A stretch of DNA of 22,305 bases from Bacillota bacterium (lineage in GTDB: Bacteria > Bacillota > Clostridia > Christensenellales > UMGS416): assembly GCA_023428265.1 (NCBI GenBank), contig JAEYYW010000182.1, positions 1 through 22,305 of the forward strand. The letters are read 5' to 3'. Shown here piece by piece: positions 5,999-14,345 of this stretch. The first letter of the stretch is position 1; each line of letters begins with the position of its first letter. The notes beneath the pieces are model-generated. The model was not told the origin of the DNA. It saw nothing but the letters and a program-made list of their open reading frames with translations, and searched no databases. Made by a program: the position numbers and the translations under genes.

Positions 5999-8233
5999 AT
6001 GAGTAGATTGAGACTTGGGAATAAACTCACCCTGACTTTTTCGATCATGCTGGCTCTGTTTGCGTTGGCGTCTGCGGTTTTGCTCGGGCAGCTGGATACG
6101 ATAGACAGAAACCTGGACTACTTTTTCAATCATCCATATCAGATCACGTATACCGCGATGGACATCAGGGCTGATTTGCTGCAAATGCGCGTGCTGGCAA
6201 AGGACTTCATTTTATCGCGTGATGCCATGCAGGCCGATCGCCTGCGCGAAGATATCAACAACAGCGAGAAAAAACTGTTGAGCAATATTCAAATGCTCAA
6301 CAACCTGTATCTGGGTGACAAGCACGAAATTGACTTGCTGCGCGGCAAATACTACACCTGGCGGCAAATTGCCGACGAAGCCATTGCCCTTGGGGTAAAA
6401 GGCCGTTGGGATGAGGCCCAAACGCTATCCATCAAAGGGGCTACCGCTGCGGCTGCAGATCTTTTCGCCACACTGGACAGTGTTCAGACAGTCGCAAAGG
6501 AAAAAACTGTCGGTTTCTACAATGAAGCAAACCATGCGGGCCAACGCTCCAAACTGTTGCTGCTGCTGTTTGTCGGTGTGTCAATCCTTGTTTCCGCTGC
6601 GTTGGCGGTGGCGATGTCCAGGCACATCCTCAAACCTTTGCGGAGCATGATGGATGTGATCCAGCGCGTGGACAGGGGTGAGGAAGCGGTGCCCGTGAGG
6701 GGGCAGGAGAAGCGGGCCGATGAGCTGGGCGCGCTTGCCAGGGCGTTCAACAGCATGCTTGAATATCTGAAAACGCAGCGCGAGCTGCAGGAAATGGCCT
6801 GGACGTTGGAACGCCAGCAGACACTTGAGCAGTTTCGGATCACATTGATGAGCATTGGCGACGCCGTGATTTCCACCGACACCGCCGGCAGCATTGTGAA
6901 CATGAACTCCGTCGCGGAGGAGCTGACCGGCTGGAAACTGGAAGATGCAAAAGGCCTGAGAATAGAAGATGTGTTTATTATCATCAACTCCAAAACAATG
7001 GGGAAGGCGGAAAACCCGCTGTATAAGGTGATCAAATCCGGCGCGGTGGTGGGTTTGGCAAACCACACAATGCTCATTTCCAGAAACGGCATGAAGTATC
7101 ATATATCCGACAGTGCCGCCCCGATTTTGGATGATGATGGGAAGCTAACCGGCGTTGTGCTCGTTTTCCGCGACGTGACGGAAGAGTACCAGCGGCTGGA
7201 AGAAATCAAATATATGAGTTACCACGACAAGCTCACCGGGCTTTACAACCGCGCGTTTCTGGAAGATGAAATCAAGCGGCTGGACTCAATACAGCATAAG
7301 CCGATCTCACTCATCATGGTGGACATCAACGGCTTGAAACTGATCAATGACGCGTTCGGTCACCAAATGGGTGATGATTATCTGATTGCGGCAGCGGGCA
7401 CGCTGCAAAAATGCTGCCGGCCGGAAGACATTGTGGCCCGCTGGGGCGGAGATGAGTTTGTGCTGATGCTGCCCAAGGCCACCGATGCGGACAGCCAGAT
7501 GGTCTGTGCCAGGATAACAGAAGCGTGCCAGAGCATTGACGGATTCCCGATCAAGCTCAGCATGGCGCTCGGATGCGCCACCATCGATGGTGACTGTGAC
7601 GATTACCAGCAGCTGCTCAAGGAAGCGGAGACCAACATGTATCGCCATAAGCTGCTGGAGCGGGGGAGCGTGCGCAACGCCATTGTGACGTCACTGGCGA
7701 AATCAATGGATGAAAAGGATTTTGACACCGAAAACCATGCCATCAGCATGGTGGAGAATTGCAGGGAAACGGGCCTGATGCTCGGTGTGAAGGACCATAT
7801 TGTGGATGAGCTGGCACTGCTGGCAAGGCTGCACGACATCGGCAAGATCGCCATCAGCGAGCTGCTCCTGCTCAAGCCGGGGAAACTTGATAATGAGGAG
7901 TGGATTGAGATGCAGAAACATGTGGAAATCGGTTATCGCATCGCCAACTCCATCTCTGAACTGGAGCACATCGCGGAGGGCATCCTCTATCATCACGAAC
8001 GTTGGGACGGCAAAGGATATCCCAAGGGGCTGGCGGGGGAGGAGATCCCCTATACGGCGAGGATCATCTCGGTTGCCGACGCATATGATGCGATGACAAG
8101 AGGGCGGCCATACAAAGAGTCTATCAGCCACGAGCAGGCCATTGAGGAACTCAGGCGGTGTGCCGGCAGCCAGTTTGACCCCGTGGTGGTAGAGGCTTTT
8201 GTGCAGGCCGTGGAGAAAAACAAGTCTGCCTGA
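5999..8233 (+). CDS. Membrane sensor with HAMP-PAS-GGDEF-HD-GYP domains (c-di-GMP turnover)
   Basis: The 744-residue protein starts at ATG 5999, 9 nt after AGGGG. Domains: TM1 about 11-30; an extracytoplasmic helical domain like 4HB_MCP (about 31-183); TM2 about 185-206; HAMP about 207-262; PAS about 275-395; GGDEF about 405-555; HD-GYP about 565-740. The cyclase motif is intact (GGDEF 483-487), and RPED (474-477) five residues before it fits the inhibitory I-site RxxD. The phosphodiesterase domain has ENH (578-580), HD (612-613), HHERWDG (665-671) and GYP (673-675), so it also looks active. By family knowledge the halves make and break cyclic di-GMP. The extracytoplasmic domain may sense a ligand or the binding lipoprotein encoded upstream. 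Which activity dominates cannot be read from sequence. Confidence 0.93.
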   Translation: MSRLRLGNKLTLTFSIMLALFALASAVLLGQLDTIDRNLDYFFNHPYQITYTAMDIRADLLQMRVLAKDFILSRDAMQADRLREDINNSEKKLLSNIQMLNNLYLGDKHEIDLLRGKYYTWRQIADEAIALGVKGRWDEAQTLSIKGATAAAADLFATLDSVQTVAKEKTVGFYNEANHAGQRSKLLLLLFVGVSILVSAALAVAMSRHILKPLRSMMDVIQRVDRGEEAVPVRGQEKRADELGALARAFNSMLEYLKTQRELQEMAWTLERQQTLEQFRITLMSIGDAVISTDTAGSIVNMNSVAEELTGWKLEDAKGLRIEDVFIIINSKTMGKAENPLYKVIKSGAVVGLANHTMLISRNGMKYHISDSAAPILDDDGKLTGVVLVFRDVTEEYQRLEEIKYMSYHDKLTGLYNRAFLEDEIKRLDSIQHKPISLIMVDINGLKLINDAFGHQMGDDYLIAAAGTLQKCCRPEDIVARWGGDEFVLMLPKATDADSQMVCARITEACQSIDGFPIKLSMALGCATIDGDCDDYQQLLKEAETNMYRHKLLERGSVRNAIVTSLAKSMDEKDFDTENHAISMVENCRETGLMLGVKDHIVDELALLARLHDIGKIAISELLLLKPGKLDNEEWIEMQKHVEIGYRIANSISELEHIAEGILYHHERWDGKGYPKGLAGEEIPYTARIISVADAYDAMTRGRPYKESISHEQAIEELRRCAGSQFDPVVVEAFVQAVEKNKSA

Positions 8234-8246
8234 CATGCATGGGAAT

Positions 8247-8268
8247 GGGCGGCCAGATCTGGCCGCCC
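8247..8268. terminator. Palindromic hairpin between convergent genes, likely bidirectional terminator
   Basis: A perfect palindrome with arms GGGCGGCCAGA and TCTGGCCGCCC follows the sensor stop by 13 nt, and GGAA/TTCC flanks lengthen the stem with one bulge. There is no real T-tract on either strand, so termination efficiency is uncertain. It separates the sensor gene from the convergent coat-protein genes. A second small palindrome, TGCGGC-T-GCCGCA, lies at 8308-8320. Confidence 0.55.
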
Positions 8269-8390
8269 TTCCATTGCTCCGATATTGCCCTGAATGATTG
8301 TTATTCCTGCGGCTGCCGCAATCAGAGGTTTGAGTGTTACTTGATGCGGCATTGCTGCCCGCAGCTGTTTCGCAAGTCCAGGGCAAATTG

Positions 8391-8666
8391 TTATAACTGG
8401 CTTTGCAGCTGCTGGAATTTCTGCTTTGCCTGCTGCACATCCTGGTCCTGCGCGTCTTTGGTCTGATAATAGCCCTTGTTGACCATTGTGTTGAACACGT
8501 TGAACTGATCGTCAGACACCTGCGTGATGTTGCGCAGCATCAGCTGGCGCATATTGGCGCAGGTGGACTCGGTGACCGCCGTGGAATAGACCTTGAGAAT
8601 CTCTTTTTCCGTGTTGAGGATGTCGTTTAGGATTTCTTTCTCCCCCAGGATGTTGTTCATCGGCAT
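8391..8666 (-). CDS. CotF-like small spore coat-type protein
   Basis: The 91-residue protein starts MPMNNILGEKEILNDILNTE and reads LKVYSTAVTESTCANMRQLM, which resembles the coat F family: a short two-helix protein often encoded as neighbouring pairs in Clostridia and deposited on or around the spore. No signal peptide or membrane segment is seen, and the C-terminus is Gln-rich (QQAKQKFQQLQSQL). The ATG has a strong AAGGAGG 7 nt upstream. It lies 12 bp after the gene at 8679-8891, so the two are probably one transcript. The coat role is inferred from family resemblance. Expression under a mother-cell sigma factor would be expected but no clear sigma-E or sigma-K promoter was found. Confidence 0.75.
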   Translation of the reverse strand: MPMNNILGEKEILNDILNTEKEILKVYSTAVTESTCANMRQLMLRNITQVSDDQFNVFNTMVNKGYYQTKDAQDQDVQQAKQKFQQLQSQL

Positions 8667-8678
8667 GTCTTTTCCTCC

Positions 8679-8891
8679 TTACTGATGGCTCTGCAGATAC
8701 GAGAACAGCGAGTCAAAGTGCTGACGGTGGTGCTGCGCCAGTTGGTGAGCCATGTTTTTCTGGGCCGGATCGGTCAGCATGGTTTCATACTGCGAGCACT
8801 TCTTGCATGCCAATGCCTCATAATTCAACATATCCTCGAGAAATGAGAGGTTTTTTGATTCTATATGCGGTTGCTGGTTGAAATTGGCCAT
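8679..8891 (-). CDS. Small coat-type (ferritin-like helical) protein
   Basis: This 70-residue protein begins MANFNQQPHIESKNLSFLED and contains ALACKKCSQYETML followed by the His-rich HQLAQHHRQHFDSLFSYLQ. It resembles short spore coat or DUF-type helical proteins that precede CotF-like genes in Clostridia. AAGGAGG lies 7 nt before the ATG at 8891, which rejects a 28-codon upstream extension of the frame. The CxxC pair and the clustered histidines could bind metal or crosslink, but this is speculation. It is the first gene of a two-gene unit divergent from recX, with 77 bp between the start codons. Confidence 0.65.
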   Translation of the reverse strand: MANFNQQPHIESKNLSFLEDMLNYEALACKKCSQYETMLTDPAQKNMAHQLAQHHRQHFDSLFSYLQSHQ

Positions 8892-8927
8892 GAAGCGACC
8901 TCCTTGCTGAATTCTTTGAATAGTTTG

Positions 8928-8936
8928 TGCTATAAT
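8928..8936 (+). promoter_or_regulatory. Extended -10 promoter of recX
   Basis: TGCTATAAT is a perfect -10 hexamer with the TGn extension, 32 nt before the recX ATG. No good -35 is present at the usual distance (TGAATT at 17 nt), which is usual for extended -10 promoters. It lies within the 77-bp divergent gap shared with the coat genes. Confidence 0.65.
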
Positions 8937-8968
8937 CGGCGGTGTATGATTGGGAATAGGTGCGGCAA

Positions 8969-9619
8969 ATGGCAAATCTTGGAATTATTACGTCAGCGGA
9001 AAGACAAAAAAGAAACAAATCCCGGGTGTCCATCCATGTGGACGGGCAATACCTGGGCAGTGTGGAGGACATCGTTTGGGCAAAATCCGGCCTGAAGGTG
9101 GGCAGTCCGCTTCCGGAGGAGCTTTGGCAAGATATGCAAGGCCGCCAGGAGGCCTCTGCGGCGCTGGACAAAGCGGTGCAGCGCCTTGCCAGCCGGGCCA
9201 GGGGCAAGGCGGAGATGGAGAAATTCCTGGCGGATAAGGGGTTCTCCGAATCCGCCGTGCGTCAAACCATCGAAAAGCTGGAAAGCTATGGGTATATCGA
9301 CGATAGCGAGTTCGCCCGGCTGGTGGTGCGCGACCGGGTAAACACCAAGTCCATCGGGCGGCGCTCGCTGGCCATGGAGCTCAAGCGCTTGGGTGTGGGG
9401 GAGGAAGAGACCGGGCAGGCCCTTGCCCTATATGCCGGGGAGGATGAGCTTGCAGCGGCGCAACGCCAGGCAGAAAAAGACATGCGGCGCACTGCCGGTG
9501 AGGGAGACCAAAGAAAAAGGCGGGCCAAGGTTTATGCAGGCCTGGCCCGCCGGGGTTTTTCCGGCGATGTGATTGAGACTGTTTTGGCAAAAGTGTTCAG
9601 TGGCTCCTCGGAGGAGTAA
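8969..9619 (+). CDS. recX: RecX regulatory protein
   Basis: The 216-residue cytoplasmic protein is of the RecX family, which binds RecA filaments and limits recombination and SOS activity. Family features: the repeated three-helix units with FLADKGFSESAVRQTIEKLESYGYIDD (about 85-112), then DSEFARLVVRDRVNTKSIGRRSLAMELKRLGV, and the final RRGFSGDVIETVL unit. The length is typical of longer Firmicute RecX proteins with an extra N-terminal region. I chose ATG 8969, with AGG 8 nt upstream; GTG at 8960, three codons earlier, is possible. It is not next to recA here. Its last 23 bp overlap the 3' end of the convergent transglutaminase gene. Confidence 0.88.
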   Translation: MANLGIITSAERQKRNKSRVSIHVDGQYLGSVEDIVWAKSGLKVGSPLPEELWQDMQGRQEASAALDKAVQRLASRARGKAEMEKFLADKGFSESAVRQTIEKLESYGYIDDSEFARLVVRDRVNTKSIGRRSLAMELKRLGVGEEETGQALALYAGEDELAAAQRQAEKDMRRTAGEGDQRKRRAKVYAGLARRGFSGDVIETVLAKVFSGSSEE

Positions 9620-11984
9620 CTTTTGGCCGGAAGCCCAGCACCCTGTGCAGGAAGTAGTACCACGGGCCCACGGCGTGATAGGTGTAGCGGGCAAGTTCGC
9701 GGCAGAATTCAGACAGGAAGCGCAGATCATCCTGCACCGGCGCATAGTCGGAATAGGAGATTCTGGAGATGAGCGCGGCCACCTGCCCGAATGAGCCGGA
9801 AGCCAGCCTCAGCCACCGGTCAATGCGCGCGGCATAGGCGGTAGGTGTTTCGCCGGTCTTCAGCGGGTAATTGTAGTACTCCAGCAGTTTGAGCGCTTCT
9901 CTGTAGAAATGGGCGCAGGCCTTGCTGCGGTCTGGGTGTTTCCGGAGTGCATACGCCAGCGTGACGCACATGCGGGCCCTGACCATTTTGAAGATGACCC
10001 AGCCCAGCAGCAGAGCAAGCAAAGCAGCCGGCAGAATCCAAAGATAGGGCGCAATGTCAGCCCAAGTCAATGCCTGCTTGTCGGGAAGATCGCCCGGGCT
10101 GATGACATCCTCCTCTGGCCGCGGGATGTCAGGCGTGGGGAAGGGAATCCAGCCGGTATCCACACCGGTGCCTTCGTCGCCGGTTTCGTCTGCAGCCGGC
10201 GTGGCGTCAAATGGGATCCAGCCGACTCCCTCGAAATAGAGCTCTGCCCACGCGTGGGCGTTGTTGCTCCGCACCACATAGACGCCATCCTCGTTAGTCT
10301 TCGACGGCATCGCGTAACCCTCGCAGTAGCGGGAAGGAATGCCGACGATGCGGGCCATCACTGCCATCGCCGACGCGTAATAGGTGCAGTATCCGGAAGG
10401 CACACTGTCTTTACTGTCGTTGTTTGTGATGAACCATGACACGAAGTCGGCGTGCTCCGGCGGGGCTGTGGGTTTGAGGGAATATTTGAAGGTAGTCTTG
10501 AGGAAATCCCGGATCGCCAGAGCTTTCCTATAGTCGTTGGCCGGTTTTTCTTTGCCGGTAAACGCGTCAAAGCCGCTCAACCTGCCGTTGCTGTAAGTCA
10601 GGGCAGTCACGTCGTATCCATTGGCCAGGTTGGTGGCAAGCACATAGACCATCTGGTTGATGCCGGTCGGCAGATCAAGATAGTTTTTACGCACCCATTC
10701 CGATTGCTGGGCTGTGTCTTTCAGCCCCAGAGCCAGCAGCCTGTCCATCAGCGTATCAAAGCCTGCGGCGTTATAGTCCAGATAGTCGGCAGTGACTGTA
10801 TAGCCGTAACCGGCGCGCAGGTCGCCGGAACTGAACAGCTCGCCTTTCTCATTATAGCGGGGCAGCACGCCCATGAGTCTGTCCGACACAACATCCGTGA
10901 CGCCCCGGTACGGTGTGAAAAGCGCCGAAGAGCTGTCGATCACCGGCACAATGGAAATTTCGCGGGTGCCGGCAAACCGTTGAAACTGATCATTTTCACT
11001 TTCGTTCAATTGCGGCCTCGTCAGGTCAAAGGCGCTTTGGCGCAGCCCTTCCTGATCGTCACGGAAGCGGTATTGCCCGCTTTTCGTTGTGTCTTCCCAG
11101 CGTTGGCCGCTGTATTTGTTGTAGACCACACCACGCAGCAGCAAGGAGCCATCGGCTTTCACATGCAGCACTTCCTCGTCGGAAAGCTCCACAGGCCCGC
11201 CAAGCCTTGTGCCCATCGGCATGAAGCCGAACCGTGCAATCGTAAACGTATGTCGGGGGCGGTTGAAGTTGGTGTAATCGGCGATGTAGTTGTTGAAGCG
11301 CTCCAACAGGTCATACACCTGCTTGTTTTGCCACTTCGCGGCTTGCTCCGTTGGGATGGCGGTGTAGCAACCCAGCGTGATTGCCAGCGCCAGCGGCAGC
11401 ACCACCAGGGCGATGCCGTTTTCATCCAGCTTCCGGTTGGCTTTTTTGCTTGTTTTTTTCTGAAACGACTTTGCCCATAGCGCAATCAGGCCTGCCACGG
11501 CGAACATGCCCGGCAGCAGCACAGGGTCCAGACCGTGAAACCACTTCAGCAACAGGAACCCCACCACAAACAACATGACCGCCGGGAAACAGAAGAACTT
11601 CCTGGCAAACAGCCAGGTGTAGAGAGAGACGAGGAATGTGGAAATGGCGGAAAGCGCCACCCCATATCCCAGCGGGTACTCACCGCCGTCGCCCAGGAAA
11701 TAGAGCGCCCACCAGAAGAAATCAAGGAAGCCCTCGCGCTGGTCCTTGGTGAGAATCGCCCAAACGAGAAGCGGCAGCAACAGCACCGCCGCCGCCGTGC
11801 CGATGGCGGTGAAGCGGTTTGTGCCTGCCAGCTCAAGGAGTGCCAGCGCCACAATGGTAAAGCCGACGGCAACCCAAGCCGGCAGCCAGATGCCCATTGA
11901 GATCTGCACCACATAGGCCATTGGCGCGGCCACTGCCAGTGCCAGCGCCAGCGCTTTTCCTTTTTCCGGCAGCGGGCGGTTCAT
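9597..11984 (-). CDS. Membrane-bound transglutaminase-like protein (TgpA/YebA family)
   Basis: The 795-residue protein has about six transmembrane segments in the first 210 residues, a long extracytoplasmic region, a transglutaminase core, one more transmembrane helix (about 645-667) and a cytoplasmic C-terminal domain like DUF4129. The catalytic triad of the papain-like fold is visible: Cys533 (SGYCTYYASAM), His577 (NNAHAWAEL) and Asp593 (GWIPFDATP). Related proteins act on cell-envelope proteins, but natural substrates are mostly unknown. It is the last gene of a three-gene operon. Its ATG overlaps the stop of the DUF58 gene as ATGA, so translation is probably coupled. The MoxR-DUF58-transglutaminase order is widespread, and the ATPase and vWA-like partner probably help assemble or activate it. 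Confidence 0.9.
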   Translation of the reverse strand: MNRPLPEKGKALALALAVAAPMAYVVQISMGIWLPAWVAVGFTIVALALLELAGTNRFTAIGTAAAVLLLPLLVWAILTKDQREGFLDFFWWALYFLGDGGEYPLGYGVALSAISTFLVSLYTWLFARKFFCFPAVMLFVVGFLLLKWFHGLDPVLLPGMFAVAGLIALWAKSFQKKTSKKANRKLDENGIALVVLPLALAITLGCYTAIPTEQAAKWQNKQVYDLLERFNNYIADYTNFNRPRHTFTIARFGFMPMGTRLGGPVELSDEEVLHVKADGSLLLRGVVYNKYSGQRWEDTTKSGQYRFRDDQEGLRQSAFDLTRPQLNESENDQFQRFAGTREISIVPVIDSSSALFTPYRGVTDVVSDRLMGVLPRYNEKGELFSSGDLRAGYGYTVTADYLDYNAAGFDTLMDRLLALGLKDTAQQSEWVRKNYLDLPTGINQMVYVLATNLANGYDVTALTYSNGRLSGFDAFTGKEKPANDYRKALAIRDFLKTTFKYSLKPTAPPEHADFVSWFITNNDSKDSVPSGYCTYYASAMAVMARIVGIPSRYCEGYAMPSKTNEDGVYVVRSNNAHAWAELYFEGVGWIPFDATPAADETGDEGTGVDTGWIPFPTPDIPRPEEDVISPGDLPDKQALTWADIAPYLWILPAALLALLLGWVIFKMVRARMCVTLAYALRKHPDRSKACAHFYREALKLLEYYNYPLKTGETPTAYAARIDRWLRLASGSFGQVAALISRISYSDYAPVQDDLRFLSEFCRELARYTYHAVGPWYYFLHRVLGFRPKVTPPRSH

Positions 11985-13222
11985 CGGATCACACCCACCC
12001 TTTCCGCCAGATTGTCTCCTGGCGCCATGTCGACCACCACGATGCCGGCGTCGCGCATTTCCGAAACCATGCGCCGCGCCCGCCCCACCTCCACCGCCCG
12101 CTTGATGGCCATTTCCTCCTGGTCAACGGGCTCCCGCACATAGACCATGGATATGCTCATGCCGGAGCTGTTCATCATCATCAGCAGGTCAAACAGCTTA
12201 TCAGAAAGGGAAGAAGTGATCAAAAACAGGTTGCCGGTGTGGGTGACCAGTTTCAGGTCATTCATCAGCACGTCGCAGGCGTCCCACTTGCCGTCAAAGG
12301 GCATTTCACTTAACACGGAGTAAATTGCCTGGAAATGCTCCGACTTGCTCCCGCGCAGATGGATTCGCTTGTCGGAGTAGAAGATCAGGCTTGTGGGCGT
12401 GTCATTCTGCAAGAGGTGGTGCACCACCGCGGTGGCGCTTTCCACCAGAGTGTCTTCCAGATTCAGACGGTCCATTCGGCCCATCTGCTTGAGCTTGGTG
12501 TCCAGATAAATCAGAAGGTCTGGCAGGGAAGTCTCCTCATAGTTCTTCACCATGATTTCCCGCTGGCGGGCCGTCAGCTTCCAGTGGATGCGCTTCATCT
12601 GGTCGCCGGGTTGGTATTTCCGGATGTCTGCCAGCATGGCCACGTCGTCGGAGCGCCGGGGCGCCGTCTCCATGGGGCCTTCGTCGTTCCGGCGGCGCAT
12701 GGGCAGGAGGGGCAGCTGCAGAATTCTTGGGCGGACCAGCAGAGAGATGGGCTTGTGGCTCAAAAAGCTGCTGATGTCCAGCCGGATCGAGATCAGGCCG
12801 AAGATGTCGCGGATCTCCGCCTTTTTCACACCCACCGGCCACCGGCCACGGTAGCGGCAGAACATGCCTTGCGTGTGCTCGCTGTTTGAGCGGGGCGTCA
12901 GCGACATCGTCACGCTGGCCTGCTCGCCGGAAAGCAGCGAGTCGATGCTGTCATAGGTGAGCCTGATGTAGGCAATGGGGAAAAACATGTCGTTGTGCAC
13001 CTGCAGCCGGTAATCCAGCGTGTCGCCCTTCACACCCACGGCGGGCGTGAGGGATTGCAGGTATTTGAATGTGAACCCCGTATACACCACCGAGGCCAGC
13101 GAAAGCACCAGCATCACCAGCATCACAAAGAAGCCGACGAAAAAGAACCGCTCGCCGGAGTATAACCCCGAGACCAGCAGCGCGGCCATGCCAATGCCAA
13201 ACAGGATCTGCCGCGTCCTCAC
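11981..13222 (-). CDS. DUF58 family protein (vWA-like partner of MoxR)
   Basis: The 413-residue protein has two adjacent N-terminal membrane segments (about 7-20 and 25-48), an extracytoplasmic or beta-rich region and the DUF58 signature RKYQPGDQMKRIHWKLTAR (201-219), followed by a vWA-like fold (LPDLLIYLDT near 233). DUF58 proteins are encoded next to MoxR ATPases and transglutaminases and are thought to be ATPase clients or adaptors; no enzymatic activity is established. The start is GTG, overlapping the moxR stop as GTGA, and the stop overlaps the next gene as ATGA. No motif residue appears to be missing. Confidence 0.9.
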   Translation of the reverse strand: MRTRQILFGIGMAALLVSGLYSGERFFFVGFFVMLVMLVLSLASVVYTGFTFKYLQSLTPAVGVKGDTLDYRLQVHNDMFFPIAYIRLTYDSIDSLLSGEQASVTMSLTPRSNSEHTQGMFCRYRGRWPVGVKKAEIRDIFGLISIRLDISSFLSHKPISLLVRPRILQLPLLPMRRRNDEGPMETAPRRSDDVAMLADIRKYQPGDQMKRIHWKLTARQREIMVKNYEETSLPDLLIYLDTKLKQMGRMDRLNLEDTLVESATAVVHHLLQNDTPTSLIFYSDKRIHLRGSKSEHFQAIYSVLSEMPFDGKWDACDVLMNDLKLVTHTGNLFLITSSLSDKLFDLLMMMNSSGMSISMVYVREPVDQEEMAIKRAVEVGRARRMVSEMRDAGIVVVDMAPGDNLAERVGVIR

Positions 13223-14172
13223 GCTGACACCACCGGCACGTCAATTGTGTTCAGGATGGATTTGATCACGCGGTCGGCCGTCATGCCGGTGAGCCGCGCC
13301 TCCGGCCGCACGATCAGCCGGTGGGCCAGCACCGGCCCCGCCAGCTTCTGCACATCGTCCGGCATCACAAATTGCCTGCCTTGCAGCGCCGCCAGCGCCT
13401 GGGAGGCCTTCATCAGATAGATCGAGCCTCTGGGGCTTGCGCCCAGGCTCAGGTGCTCGCTTTTGCGCGTCTGGGCCACGAGCCGCACAATGTATTCTCT
13501 CACTGCAGGGGCACACTGGATGCCCAGCACATCCTTCTGCAACGCGGCGATGTCTTCCGGGCCGCACACAGGCTCTAGCTGGTCACGGGGGTCACCGGAC
13601 ACAAACCGGCTCAGGATCTCCGCTTCATCCTTCAAGGTGGGATAACCCATCGCCACGCGGATTAAAAAGCGGTCAAGCTGAGCCTCCGGCAGCGGATAGG
13701 TGCCCACATATTCGATGGGGTTTTGCGTGGCCAGCACCAGGAAAGGGCGGGGAAGGGGATATGTGACGCCATCCACCGTGACGCGCTTTTCCTCCATCGC
13801 CTCCAGCAGGCTGGATTGCGTTTTGGGCGACGTGCGGTTGATTTCATCAGCCAGGATGATGTTGCTCATCACCGCGCCCTGGCGATATTCAAATTCGCCC
13901 GTTTTCATGTTCATCATGGAAAAGCCGGTGATGTCACTGGGCAGCACGTCCGGTGTAAACTGCACCCTGTGGAAGCCCAGCCCCACCGAGCGGGCCAGCG
14001 CTGAGATGAGAGACGTCTTGCCCACACCGGGCACATCCTCAATGAGCACATGGCCTTCACATAACAGGGCGACCAGGATCAGCTCGATCACGTCGTCCTT
14101 GCCCACAATGATCCGGCGGATATTCTCACGCACGGCGTTGAAAAGCTCCTTGGTAACCGCCAATCCACTCAC
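13219..14172 (-). CDS. MoxR-family AAA+ ATPase
   Basis: The protein is about 317 residues long and chaperone-like, of the MoxR subfamily. The Walker A motif is EDVPGVGKT (45-53, Lys52) and Walker B is IILADEINR (105-113, Asp109/Glu110); the sensor-1 region is LVLATQNP and the arginine segment PEAQLDRFL. MoxR ATPases remodel or activate partner proteins with vWA domains, here most likely the DUF58 protein encoded next. The annotated GTG (14172) is only 1 nt after AAAGGGG, so the TTG at 14163, 10 nt after that sequence, may be the true start; the difference is three residues. It is the first gene of the operon, driven by the promoter at 14196-14224. Confidence 0.93.
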   Translation of the reverse strand: MSGLAVTKELFNAVRENIRRIIVGKDDVIELILVALLCEGHVLIEDVPGVGKTSLISALARSVGLGFHRVQFTPDVLPSDITGFSMMNMKTGEFEYRQGAVMSNIILADEINRTSPKTQSSLLEAMEEKRVTVDGVTYPLPRPFLVLATQNPIEYVGTYPLPEAQLDRFLIRVAMGYPTLKDEAEILSRFVSGDPRDQLEPVCGPEDIAALQKDVLGIQCAPAVREYIVRLVAQTRKSEHLSLGASPRGSIYLMKASQALAALQGRQFVMPDDVQKLAGPVLAHRLIVRPEARLTGMTADRVIKSILNTIDVPVVSA

Positions 14173-14195
14173 ACCCCTTTAACATGGATAATTTT

Positions 14196-14224
14196 AGTAT
14201 AATTTAGTGATCTACATTTTACAA
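14196..14224 (-). promoter_or_regulatory. Promoter of the moxR-DUF58-transglutaminase operon
   Basis: On the minus strand TTGTAA (14219-14224, 4 of 6 matches) and TATACT (14196-14201, 5 of 6) are separated by exactly 17 nt in a very AT-rich stretch. Transcription would start near 14189, leaving a leader of only about 17-25 nt before the start codon. Confidence 0.75.
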
Positions 14225-14345
14225 TATCATCAATTTCATCGATCTCTTTGACTTTTATAGAATTGGCAGTGCATTTGCGTTGCTGGGGCGCCGCCCTTGC
14301 ATAAATTGCTTCCACAAGGTAAGCTATTCATGGAGGGTTTTTCCA

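Noticed and set aside
8892..8968. CATACA-like sigma-E -10 on the minus strand before the coat genes
   Set aside because: CATACACC occurs near 8946, but no matching -35 element lies at the right distance, so a sporulation promoter cannot be claimed.
10452..11480. Plus-strand open frame (342 codons) inside the transglutaminase gene
   Set aside because: It is antisense to a recognised protein, with composition typical of an antisense shadow.
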